Shown: piece after piece, positions 24,767-37,260 of the stretch
Layout of the letters: every line of letters starts with the position of its first letter
Numbering within the stretch: position 1 is the stretch's first letter
NCBI GenBank assembly: GCA_024734555.1
Contig: JANPWX010000173.1
Coordinates: forward strand, 310,001 to 374,000
DNA length: 64,000 bases
Source: Trochalopteron elliotii
Lineage: Eukaryota > Chordata > Aves > Passeriformes > Leiothrichidae
Direction: 5' to 3'
Position numbers and translations under genes: made by a program
The notes under the pieces: model-generated
The model's input: the letters and a program-made list of their open reading frames with translations, nothing else
Told to the model about the DNA's origin: nothing
The model's database searches: none

Positions 24767-27700
24767 GTAGAAACTCTCCTTGAACTCAGCAGCACTCCTT
24801 GCAACTGTACAATTCCAGCCACCTGAAAATTGCTGCAGGTTTAAGGGAGTAGGCTGGAGAGGCTTCACGAGTCACTCAAACATCACAAAAAGGATGATAT
24901 TTACACATGTGACAAGGAACAGAATAGGATTGGAATGAGAGAGAAGACTGAGACTATTAGGTGTTAGAAGCCAACAAATAGTGCACATAGACAAAATGTG
25001 ATGATTCCAAGCAGAAAAGACAGAAGATGGAACCCTCAGGGCATAGGAGATTATCTTGATAAAGTGAACATGTAGAACATGTAGTGAGCTACTACAACAC
25101 TTCGATGTCTGGAGTAGAAAGAGAAATGCAAAGCTCAAGTTGACTGGAGAAGCTTTAAAAGGCCCAGAGGGGGTTAAGAAGAGAGCTACCAGTCTAGGCA
25201 GCAGGGAAACAAGTGATGGAGAAAGACTGCTAGGCACCCTTTACGTAAGGATGCTGCTGTGATAAACTGTGGGAAAGGGGAGCCTGCAGGGGAATGCTGG
25301 CAGCCCACATCAGGTTGTGATGATGTTTCTAATGTTTCCTTCATTTCTATGATAAAGGAGCAGCAACAGAGCAACCTGCTGAGAATGAACATGAAGAACA
25401 ATAGCATGTCACTGAATCTGTAATGGATCTAATGGATCACTTTCATCACTGAAGGAAGTAACAGCAGAAGAGAGAGAACCTTTATCATTCTGTGGTTCCT
25501 CCCAGCATCATCGCTTGTATCGACCAAACTGCACAGCTCAACATACTTTTGATTTAGCCTTACACAACTAATCTCTTAAACTAAACACAAACATCATAGC
25601 CTAATGATAGCCTTCAGAGCCTTTTGGAACGACTAAAAGGTGCACAGCATTGTCATGGTGCAAATAAAAATAACTGCAGTGATCAAAAGAAAGCTTTTGA
25701 AGTGGAGAAAAAGTCAATCCTCACCCCCCTCCAAATGCTTTTTGAAGCTGAAATTCATGACCTGAGTTAATGTAATGATAAGTGTTTTCCAAATACAGTT
25801 TATGGGGTGATAGAACTAAAAGAATGTTTGAAAAACCACTTTAAAAGGAGCTAAGACATAAAACCCTTCTAGTGTTATGACTTTTCTTCTACAATTTTAC
25901 TCAGAATAGAAAAGGAATGAAAACTAAAACAGAAGAGACAAAAGAAGTATACTTTTCTTCAAAAAGTCATAATGGTATTTTTTTACATTTTTATACAGAA
26001 GCAATTTCCTGAGCAAATAATACGTTCCTCGTGTCAACTCCTTAGCAAATTGAATTAAGGTACTTTCTGTAAATGTCGTTATTCACATTAAGTCAACTCA
26101 TTAAAAACATGGCTGAAGAGTTTCACTAGTAAGGAAAACCATTTACAGTGCAGTTTGCCAAGTAGCCTACAGTTGTTAGCTGGGCTCAACTCAAAAAAAT
26201 GCTCCCACAAACCACCCTAACTCAGGTATTTGCATTGCTTTATTGACATTGACACTTCCCCATACTAGCTAATGTTCAATGTCTGTAATATGGAATTTTA
26301 CTTTTGCTATCGATTACAGCTGAAAATATTTCCTTCTTAATTCAAGAAATAATGAAAAAAAATAATGATGTGAATTTCATAAAGTACACGCAGTGTCTAA
26401 TGCCAGGACACTAACAGATGGTCAGATCTCATTACAACAATGTAAGATGTAACTGCTCTCAGCTCTCTGCCCACAGATATGATCTTTCCTCTGCTGTTTC
26501 ACAGCAGAAGCAAACACACTGTAGCTGCTCAGCCTAGTCAGCCATTCACAGGCTAAAGCAGCATCTAACAATCAAGCTGGAAATAGAAGGCCAGGAGAGG
26601 TTTTGACCAGTGAACTCCACGTAGCAGAAAGAATACTCAGCAGCGTGAACCGAAGTCCCTTGGTCGATCCTGAGGGAAGCAGACTGTACTAATATTCTTG
26701 TACTAATATTCTTATACTCATGTTTACACATGTTTAGAAATCCCTGTGCCAGCACATCCAAAACAAGCAGGGTGCTTTCTAGGAGTATACAGGCATTTGG
26801 GGGATGAAAACCTTAGAAAACTAAAACTAGAGTTTGAAAATGTACTACCAGAAAAAAAACAGTTCTACAGAAACAGGAGGAGACAGCTGGGAGGCAGCGT
26901 GGGAAATAATTTATAAGAAGCCTAAAGAAAGGTTTTAGTACAGCCACAAAAGCAAGAGACCAAGGTGTGGACAGCAGAGTCGTCAAGATCTTGGGGAATG
27001 ACCTCTCAGTTCATGATGTAACTTTGCACATTTACTTTCTCTTAGATAATCCACTCCTCTGTTTCTATGTACTGTGCTTAAACTATGGTTTGATGAAAAT
27101 TGGTGGTATTCCAGTTGATGTAATCTGTTCTTGTTATTTGCTTTATTTTAGTGACTATTCCTGTTACTTTTACCCAGATCAAATTTCTAGTCTTTATTCC
27201 AAGAAACTACTTGCTGAACCATGTCTTTAGAAAGATAAAGAATAACTTTGATATTTTTCTGTTCCATTAGTGCAGTAAGTCATCCTACAAACAGAAGCTT
27301 GTTGGGGGGAGATTTGACATATCATTCTGTCATTTTAATTTTAGTAGGAGTTATTATACTAGCCCTATTACTGCACAATTCACCCTCCATCTGTGTGATT
27401 TCTGTATTAAATATTGCCAGTTCCACATGGAAGTCATACAAAGCTGTGCATTAAAATGATCATTTTTTCTACTTACTGGTGCCTGCACTGGGCTATTTTA
27501 CTCCCTCCTTCCACACTTCTTTCACAAGATATATATTCCCTAAATCCATCCTGCTTCTTCCCTTTTCCATTCCAACAATTTTTTCTCAAGGTCACCAATG
27601 AAGACATTAAAATTACTTTTTTGACTTAACCAAACCAGCAGCTTTCTAGTGCTATCTGAAGGGGAATAAACAAGACCAACAATGGTTGGGAATTGCTTAT

Positions 27701-30700
27701 TACATTCAGCAACTCTGGTTTATTTTACTACCATCATATTTAATACAAGAGTTAGTTTTTTGGGTTTTTTTTAAGCTTGCTTAAATTAATGTTTTTATGC
27801 TTCTGCTGTAGGTTTTGGTTTTGAGGGGTATAGTGGGTTTTTTTGTTTTAATAAGGTGGTTATGACAATCCACGTTTATAAAGTAAAGGCTCTTTCATCA
27901 TAGCCTTCTTAAACAGCAATTTTTCTATTGATTTATCATAGAAGTTACTGGAAAAAAAACTCTAGGCTTTTAGCTGGGAATGTCTGGTACTGTATTAATA
28001 CAAGGTGCAAAGCTTCTGTTAGTTTATTCTCAGCAATCCACTACATCTGATGAAGTTTCAGTTTATTTTAAGGAATAATATTCATCCTTGAACTTTTATT
28101 TATGATACTGAGAATTCTTTATAGAAATGACCACAGGAGGATACAACAGCACCAAAGCATATTAGGCAGTGGTTCCCTCTAGACATGCCATTCGTTTTGC
28201 AAGCAGCTAAGTAAGTCATATATTCTTTTCATGCATCTTTAAGTTCACAGGTGCTCAAAAAAATTGTTGGAGAATTCTCAGGGCTCAGATCCCTACGCAA
28301 AGAAGCTATTTTTATATATTTTATTTCTATTTGACAGATGTAAACATAAAACACTGTGGCTAAATCCTTACAGATATTGAATTAAAACTGCTTCTGACAG
28401 CTTTTTTGAATAAGTACTGAGGCTGAAGATCCCATTTGCTTTTGCATTGTGCAAGCAACACACAAAGAAATTTCACTAAGAGAGCCTAATAAGGTAGAAG
28501 AGCAGTCTCCAAGGACAGAGAGAAACTACTTACTTTTATTTCAGTAAATACCACATTTAAATACCACATTTTCAGGTTACACAGCAGGAGCACCAAATCA
28601 GCAGCAACAATTGTCATTCAGAGGTCAGCATTATTCTGAAGTCCCCAGAGGAGCTCTCCAGCTCTCCTCCTCTCTGCATCTCTGCCAGCAAGTGGTTCCC
28701 TATCAGAGGACTCTAAAAGCAAAGCTAAAAAGAGAAAGAATCAGGAGTGCTCCAGCTGTACTAAGTAAATTAACTCAGGAGGACATTGATGAGATTACTA
28801 ATTTATTTAACACATACATTGAACTCAGAATGGGAATAGAACTTCTTCATCTGCTACCATTCATCAGTTACATGTTGCCTAGGGCCAGGAGCCTGCTCAT
28901 AGGCTCTTCTTTTTCTTAGTTTTTGCCCAATTTAGTTTCACTTTTCTTTTTCTCTCCTCTCCTGTACTTCATTTTGGACTGAAATACTTCTAACATGACT
29001 GCTCTGGTTTGTTGCAGTCAATGTACTGTCACAACATTTACAATGACAGATGCCCTTTTTTTTTAAGTAGAAACAGGTTTTTTATTAACAGCTCTAAAAG
29101 TCCTCTACTGTTACCATACCTGTTTTTTCAAGCCAGCTAGTTCTGCACTGGTAACACTCCAATCCAGTGGGATCTTTTTCACTCTGGCTGGTCTCCAGAA
29201 TAAATGATCACCTGGATATGTGGATCAGTCTTCAGCTACAGGTTTTAATAGATAAATTATTTCATTCCCTCAAGGACTATGGTAGAGGAATCTTGAATGT
29301 TGTTCAACTTGGGAGTCCTGAAGGGCATGCAGTATGCAGCCAAAGTGGTAAAATCCACAGAGGATTGGCATATTCAGGGAAAAGAAGAGAAACCAGCTCA
29401 GACCCACCATCTCCTGTCTCAGATCAGACATTACTCTACAGGCACATTTGCCATACCAAGTGGGATCCCACTTCTGCACAGAATTTTTTTGCTTCCCTCA
29501 CCTGTTACTGTTATCTAGTAAGTCAAATAATAGAAGAAAACATTGATCAACAGATGCCTCTACCCCAGATAACAGTGTTTTCTGTTCTATGGAAAGGGGC
29601 ATTCAAACTGCACAGAAGAACGGTAACAAGTTTGAAGACTGAAAAGTAGAAAAATAATTTTAAAAGAAGATGCATAAAGGGGCACAAAATATAAAACAAA
29701 TGGGAAAAATAAATAGCAAGCAACTGAATAGGGTCAGGATAGAGAGAGGAAGAGAAGACACCTACCTGCCAGCACTATCAGGGATGCTGAGAAAGGCAGA
29801 CCTGGTCAGTCTGGCTCTTCTTCTGCCATATGCATCTGCCTTAAACAGGAGCAGAAGGAAATGAACTTTTCTCCCTAGTATTACTGCTTTCAGCGAATCA
29901 ATATGGATATAGTACCACTCTTTCTAAGAAAGCACTTCACTCTGAGAGTTTCTTATATCTTTCTTGTGCTCAACAGCTGCAAAATTTCAATTTCTTTGAA
30001 GACAGTCATTTTCTGATCAACTTTTCAATGTTTGATTTCCCTCTGCTCCTTTTGCATCTACTTCCTTTCAGCCCCTCCTTGCCTTCTTCCTTTTTGCTAT
30101 CTTCTTGTGTTTATTCCAGTGCTCCCAGGTCTTTTCCACTCTGCTTCAAGACAGTATTATCAAATTATTTGAAACATACACACTTGTGACACCAACAAGA
30201 ACTCACTGCCTGTTCTACCACAAGGAACAGATTTTTATGTAGTATTAACTTCAAAAGGAAATCAGAACAGGCAATTCATTGAGAAGTTTACTTTTCCAAT
30301 CAAATGGAAGGTTAATGAAGATAACATTAGAGGGAAATATGCCAAAGACAAAAAACAGTTCACTGAGTTTTGATTATTGCTTTTTATGCAGCCTGACCCT
30401 TCTTAGCAAAGTAATTAATCTAAGATGTCTATGGCTAATAAAATGTCTATGTGATTCAGTTCAAGAAAAACAATGTAAAGAAAAAGGTTTTTGCTTTCAC
30501 TCTTCATTCACGAGAGTGAGGTATTTTTGGGTGTGGGACTAGAATATGGGACTATAGTAAATCAATAAGATAAAGCTTATTTTTTGTCTTATCACAGCAA
30601 ATTGCAAAAACTTAAAATTCAGCTTGAATGAAAATTTACCTAAAACCTGTTTCTGAGGGCAGTAGAAAAGTTTTTGGAAATGGTAAAGGATTTCCTTTCC

Positions 30701-33700
30701 TTTGTTTTTAATGTTGCAATATAAGTACCTTAAATCATACATCAATCTATGAAGTCACAGTGACCTTTGTGACTTCACCCTTACCCTTTCACTTTATTCA
30801 ATATATGCAGAAAAAATTGGAGTGCCATCATATCCACATTTCCAGAAATATGTATAAATTCAATGATGCTGGCTTGTTTGTGATTTCCTTGGGTTTGCAT
30901 TATTTTTTGACAACTTCAGGATAAAAATCAATAGAGTCCTGAATTTAAAAGAAAGGAGACAAAACAAAACAACAAGAATACCTTCATTTCTCAGTTGGAA
31001 GCCATTACAGAGAATGTATTTACTTTTACCCAAGAGCTCTAATTTTAGTCATTATTCCCGGGTCTGACATAACATAGAATTTATGAAATCCTCTTAATCC
31101 TTCTGATAAACCTGCACAGAAAAAGACTGTTTCAGTTGGTCATAGAGAACATGTCCCTCTCTCCACTACCTGTATAAAGCCCAATAAATATAGGCTATGG
31201 AGACTACACTGAGATCCCCCTAGCTGGATAATAATGTGCTTCTCTACCCATTGAATCAGAACATTTTGTCTATCTCATCTATTATTTACATCTGCAATAG
31301 TCTGAAATGAAAGAGATCTTGTTATGGAAGTCTCCAGTCCTGCAAAGAAATACACTTCTAACACCACAATTGCTATGCCTGGTAACCAGTGCAGCTCCTA
31401 AAGGCAGGAACACACAACGGGCCAATACAGAGAATCCCTGATCTTGGTTGTTGCTTTTAATATTTTATCTCAACTAACAGAACTACCATCCTGAGTTTAA
31501 CGTGGGACTTTTTGTCATGATAGCTGTATGTAACTCTGAAGTTTTACCTCATTATTATCATTTTGATTACTTCAGTTATTCTAGAATTGTCACAAACTTT
31601 TATTCACTTGATGATATTTAGGTTTTGCCTTTGTGATCTCAGAAAATAAGCCATGCTCTACTTGAGTACAGTAAATTATTGAAATGTAATTCCTCTCCTT
31701 CCTCCCAAGATATTAAATGTTATTTTGCATTTGACAATACCTCAGGCTAGCTCAGTGATTGCTTTTGTACCTGCCCATGACTGGGAGAACAGAAGATTTT
31801 CTGATTGTTTTCTCTACCAGTACTTACACTGCTGAGGTGGAACCACTTTCAGTTTGGCAAAGAGACAGCAGGCAAGCATCTGTATAGAGTCCCAGAACAG
31901 ATGCACTGCTGAATATAAAATGATACCAAAAGATAAATTTATAATAAAAATATTAAATCATCAGATTAAGACCTCTTTCACCTGCCGAGGTTTTGATGTA
32001 TAAATGGAATGTTTAATGGGCTGCATTAATATAATTAATTTACCATCATTATAAAAGTACACTTAGTTTGTAGCTCCATTTTCTAATCTGATTTTTTCTA
32101 TTAAATTGGCATCTCCAGCTGACTTTCACGTTTCTACTTGTAATAACTAACTTCTTTAGGCTTTTAACCTTTAAAATCTACAAGCAAATTAAATGCTTCA
32201 TAATCCCGTAACCTCCAAAATTATTTTTTCTTCAGTAAAAGTCTGACTAGGAGGAGAAAAAGGAAATGTCACTTTGCTTTTCACTGCAAGAACTAGAAGA
32301 AAAAGCCTAGTAACATATGCAACCAGATAGGCTTTCATCATGCTCTTAAAACAGTTAATTCAACTGGATCTCATGCATGCATTACCCCTAGATAGATTTC
32401 CCTCATTAACTTAAATAACAGCAGACATAAATCTTGACATAATCTTCTCCCTGAACTTTACTGTCTGTAAAGCATATGGAGTCTTCTTTGCCAGAGAGAA
32501 ACTCAGTCATTTTTACACACCTGGTGAGGAGCCAGGTTTTTGTATCAGTGTGGCTGGCAGGATGAATCAGCGAAATAACTCTACCTCTCTGACTTTTATT
32601 GAATCTTATCAGATTACCAAGTTCTTAAAGGTTCACCAACTAAGCTGTAAATTTATAATTGAGGATAAACGGACTGTCAGTCACCATCAGTGACAAACCC
32701 ATACTTGCCCACCAATGGGAACATGACATGATGAGCATCATCAAGATCTAACAGTCCCTCTCTTGGCATTCATATACCTGAATCAGGGCTACCAGAGGGG
32801 CTGCAGCCAACACATTAATTTCCTATTGTATAACCTTGCACTGAGTTGTGTACCTGCACATGTAACTCATTTATCATTTCCCTGTCATGTTATTTGTGGC
32901 AAGAAGCAAAATTTTCTCAGTTGGAAGAGGGAAGGAATTCTGCCTTCAACATGAGTGAAGGAAAGTTGAAACATTTACTACAGTCATCAGCTAGTTGCAC
33001 TGTGGGGGAGTTAAGAGTCCACAAATAAAAGGCATACAGGAGAATGTGAAGAGCAGGAAAAAGTCTGGAAAAAGCAAGTCCAGAAAAAAAATAAATTTAG
33101 AAGGCTTAGAGACACTGTCTGGAAAAGACTAAGAAAATATCCAAAGCAACAGAGGATTTCAGTAATATGTTATACTTGGAAGTCAGCCAGAAGCCAGTCT
33201 GCAAGCAAGAGCAGGGGCTGACAGACACTCACTGGGGACAACCCTTCATTATCAGCTCCAATGGATTACCTTTCTCACTGGTTGGATGGTTAATCTGAAT
33301 TTTCCATTGGTTTAACCATCAGAATCCTGAGGACATCTGAATTTCTTTAATCTATGACATCCTTTACATATATTTCTAAATTTTGTTAGACTCCACAAAA
33401 TGAATGAGACTCTTGAGTATCATTATCACTTCGTGAGAAAGACTGTCATGATCCTGTTACCTCATATAAATAGATAAATATATGGGCAGACATTTATATC
33501 AATTGCAGTTTTCCTTCCATGTCCCCACAGACCACCTTTTAAGAAAACTGTAAACTATATAGAGTCAGCAGATAGGCAGATCTGTAAAGAAAACAAATTA
33601 GACAAATCTTTTGTTCATTCTTCCATAGCTCAAGAATGCTCATATCATCACTGCTCTAGGTAAAACCTGTAGACAAGATAATTTTTAGTTTAGTTTATAC

Positions 33701-33995
33701 CCCGAGCCCTCTGGGCACATGGAGAATAAACAGTAATAAATGAGGATTTCTCTTCTCAGTGAGACACAGGCACACAACAAATCACAGGAGGAAAGTTCCT
33801 TTGCAAAACCTGGAAAGTTAATAGGCTTTCTCAGTGTCCTAGTTGAAAATTAATCTTCCACTTAATCAAACCCTTATGGATAAATATACTTTTCCTGTCA
33901 ACAAGACTAGATTTAATAAGATTTCTTACCTGGAAATGGCAATCTGGAAAATTTAGGGGCTTTTTTTCTATTTTATTTTTATTGTAACTTAATTT
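24767..33995. other. Long unique-looking AT-rich stretch
   Basis: This is 9.2 kb with no supported gene. Open frames of 121 codons (minus, 24872-25237), 124 codons from stop to stop (plus, 28548-28919) and 160 codons (plus, 29167-29649, GTG start) have no recognisable domains. The 31965-32245 interval is rich in TAATTAAT-type motifs. A 14-bp tandem duplication (TGTACTAATATTCT) starts at 26685. Confidence 0.5.
26685..26712. repeat. 14-bp tandem duplication
   Basis: Two copies of TGTACTAATATTCT at 26685-26698 and 26699-26712. Confidence 0.85.
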
Positions 33996-34007
33996 TGTGT
34001 GTGTGTA

Positions 34008-34049
<42 letters not shown>

Positions 34050-34053
34050 TGTG
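33996..34053. repeat. (GT)n microsatellite
   Basis: 58 bp of TG dinucleotides with a few TATG interruptions near each end. The longest pure stretch is about 24 bp. Potentially Z-DNA-forming. Confidence 0.97.
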
Positions 34054-37040
34054 CTATATCGTCTCTTGATCCTATACTCAGGCCAGACCTCTTAAGCAAT
34101 TTTGAAGGTATAACCTACATGATTCTGAAGTCAGAATGTTTTTGCCTGTGTAGAGCAGAATCAGAGTGAGGGACCTCTCAGGAGAAATCTCATGAGTCTG
34201 ATGTGCTTTCTCAGTTGAGTAGAGGGCCTTTCAGACCACAGCTTAAGACTGAAGTCCTTAAATTCTGCCTGGTTTAGGTGGAAGTCCCTTTTTTCAACTG
34301 GTCCTCACTAACAAAAAGATGCACATTGCCCTCTCTAGCTGATAACTCCCTGTTGCAATACCTGATGGGTATTGCAAACTTATGAGCATTAAAAACTCTT
34401 TCAAGTTTAGTATTCACCATTCTTGCATGGCTTGAAAAGTCTTCTTTCTTTTCTTTCAGTCCAACCTTCTGTGGGTCAAACTCTGCCTTCATTTTCTTTG
34501 TTGCACATTTTCTACATATCCAAATGTGCTTTATGTAGTTTCACAAAGTTGAAAGAGGAAAGCTAAATTTGATTTTTCAGATACATGGGGTAGATATTCA
34601 CCCCATCATACTTTTGAAGCTGGCATAATCAACAATGGTTTTACTGAAGGATATGGTTCTGAATTAAATTAGGCTGTATGTTTACAGGATAAAAATACTT
34701 TATAAGTATAGATATAAATAATATAAATATGTTCCCTCTGTGTGCATGTAAAATGTTACAAGGATTCCATTTAAGACATAATTTTAGGCTAAAAAATGTT
34801 TGTTAAATTGCTGACTATACTCCTTAACCATTGAGAATAAAGGGATCAGGAACAAAATGCATGAGCATAACATTGATTCAAATCACTTTCCTCCTAAAAT
34901 TTTTCTCTATATGGTATGATAAAATGATAAATATGATAAATATTACAGATATGATAAAAGTTTAAGAGAAAAAAAAAATCAGTAGAGTAGCTAACTGAAA
35001 TACTTCTAAGCCTCTCCAATAAAATACATTGCAACAGCACCCCAGTAAATATTTGTTCTCCACAAGCAGTTTATAGACAAGGCACCTGTTTCACCTCTAA
35101 AGTGAAACAATGCGACACAACTCTAAGTCAGGAACAGATTAATGCTAAGAACAGTGATGGAGGAAATACAGTAAAGCTCCCACCTAAAAGGCTTTCTATA
35201 TTGGTTTTCTTGGCTGTAATTGTTTTCATACTCACAAAGTTCCCAACCAGAAAAAGAATAGATTGAAAACTTTAGCTTTGCTCTCATGAAAGGCTCTTAC
35301 GACTTCAGGTAAAAATTGCAGAATTGAACTTAAAACATTAATTCTTTTTTTTTTCAGAATTCCTCATACTTTTTCAGATATTTTACCTCCTGCATAGACA
35401 CAATGACAAGCAATCTTCAGATATGAACTCACATATAATTTCCTCTGCATCCCTGTCTCATTTAGTATACAGGGAGTGGATTATAAATCAGCACAGTTTA
35501 CAGATGTTATATTCCTCAAATTTTATCTGTGTGGTACTATAAACTGAGCAGCATTCTTTCAAATGCCTCATACATATGTATCATAATTTGTATTTTCCAG
35601 TAAATATTCATCTTAAAATAAAGGGACTTTTTCCATATTTTTCATGAACATTCTACTTAATTTTCTCCACATTTACAGATAATATGGTTTTTATTTTTCA
35701 ATACTTTTCAACCACCTGTTGAATTATTACAATTACAATACTTCATATTTCACATACAATCCTGGAACTCTCTATTATTTCTTTAAAAAGCACTTGGAGT
35801 GATTTACAGAAACTTTTGAATACACCAATCATGGGAAAAAATAAAGCTAACTATGAATTAAAAGTGAAAAATACAAAAAAAGTAATAATAAAAAAAAATC
35901 TCAGCTTTTATCAGGTCACCTAGATTGAGACTTCAGGGGAAAAGATTTTTTTTTTAACTGCAGCTCAGAAGACAAGTTCATCACAACAGAATTGAAAGAA
36001 ACTCTGAATCAAGCAATTATCTAAATTTCTGTAGCAGGCCAGCATTTGATTTTGTGTTTTATTTCTCCAAGATTAACTGAAGAAACTTTAAAAAGGAGGC
36101 TTTCTGAATTAAACATTAAAATGCATGACAGTCCAAACTGTATTTGCAGCAATTTCTCTCACTTTAATATTTAATTCAGCACCAGAACTACATTGCTAAC
36201 TTAGTTCACTCTGCCACATAAATTTCCATTCACTGTGGCATTTATCTTGGACTATACTTCATTCCTCTGCAGTGCTCATCCAAATGCAAGAGAAAGTCAC
36301 AGAATCCCTGTACTAGACAGGATATTGAGTTTGTGCCACAAGAACTGGAATTATCTGTGATTTATTTATCCCTGTGTTGGTAAATTAGTGAGAGAACTGC
36401 TCATGTGGATCTCTACTGAGGAAACAGCAGAGTAAGACCATGGAGGTTTGGAATGAAATATTTTATATGGCACACATCTCCTCTGCACTTGAGTAAACCA
36501 TCTATTTCCCTTTGTCTCGATTCCCCTCTCTAAAAGACAGCGCAAGTGGCCCCTAGTAAATTTCAGTACTACAAGGTACTGTAGTATTGTAATACATTTT
36601 TTTGTATTTAAAAAAAAAAAAACAAAAAAAAACCTCATAGTTCTTTCTAACAGAGATGGGAATGATGCACAGCTTGAAAATAGCAGCAGTTGTTTATATA
36701 TGTTGTTATACCACACAGAAGGAAGAACAGTGCCACTGTGGGCTGTTCCAGGCAAAATATTTCTCATTCCCTTTGCTTTATTTTTTACTCCAAAGCTCTT
36801 CACAAGTATGAAGCTTCAAACATTTACTGTAACCTGGAAAAAAGTGACAGGAGAATGTGAGCTGATGGGGTTAATATGTGGGAGGCACCGTGTTCTTTTA
36901 TTTCTTCTTATTCTTGGGACCCAACCCTCTAGCTATCTATTCTCTTTCTCCTCTTTCCTTTTCTTTCTCTTCCATTCTTTCTTCCTCTTTATCACCTGAA
37001 ACTCTTCAGGAAGGCAATTTCTAAGTCTTCTTGTTTATAT
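34054..37040. other. AT-rich non-coding stretch
   Basis: No gene or element was recognised. A short hairpin lies at 35087-35109 (8-bp arms TGTTTCAC/GTGAAACA, 7-nt loop). A-rich sequence at 36609-36632. Confidence 0.5.
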
Positions 37041-37260
37041 TTGTATTAGGTTGGGTCAGGCAAGCTTGGCCTCTGCTCTCAGGTGCAACTCAAAGCATCC
37101 TGCAGACACTCCATCTGCCAGTTTGGCCGTCCCAGGGCTGGGAGCCTTGCGGCTGCCTGGGCACCACTCCACACTTGTGTTAATTAACCCAGGCACAAGC
37201 TGATGAAGCTGTAATGCTTTCAGTGCCTGACAACTATCTCTGTTGCATGGTGTAGTTAGA
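37041..37260. other. GC-richer islet of unknown origin
   Basis: About 220 bp clearly richer in G+C than its flanks, with few CpG dinucleotides and no long open frame. It could be an unrecognised repeat fragment or a conserved element. The T-rich sequence after it is ordinary. Confidence 0.35.

Noticed and set aside
28548..28919. Open frame with a charged middle section and an upstream TTTTCAG acceptor-like site
   Set aside because: No recognisable domain, no good donor at its 3' end, and a length expected by chance in this much AT-rich DNA.
29167..29649. 160-codon open frame with a GTG start
   Set aside because: A GTG start is not credible for a nuclear gene; no domain or splice context was seen. 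Kept only as a non-coding note.
36366..36803. 145-codon minus-strand open frame
   Set aside because: It runs through an A-rich tract read as Phe-rich residues and has no recognisable motif.
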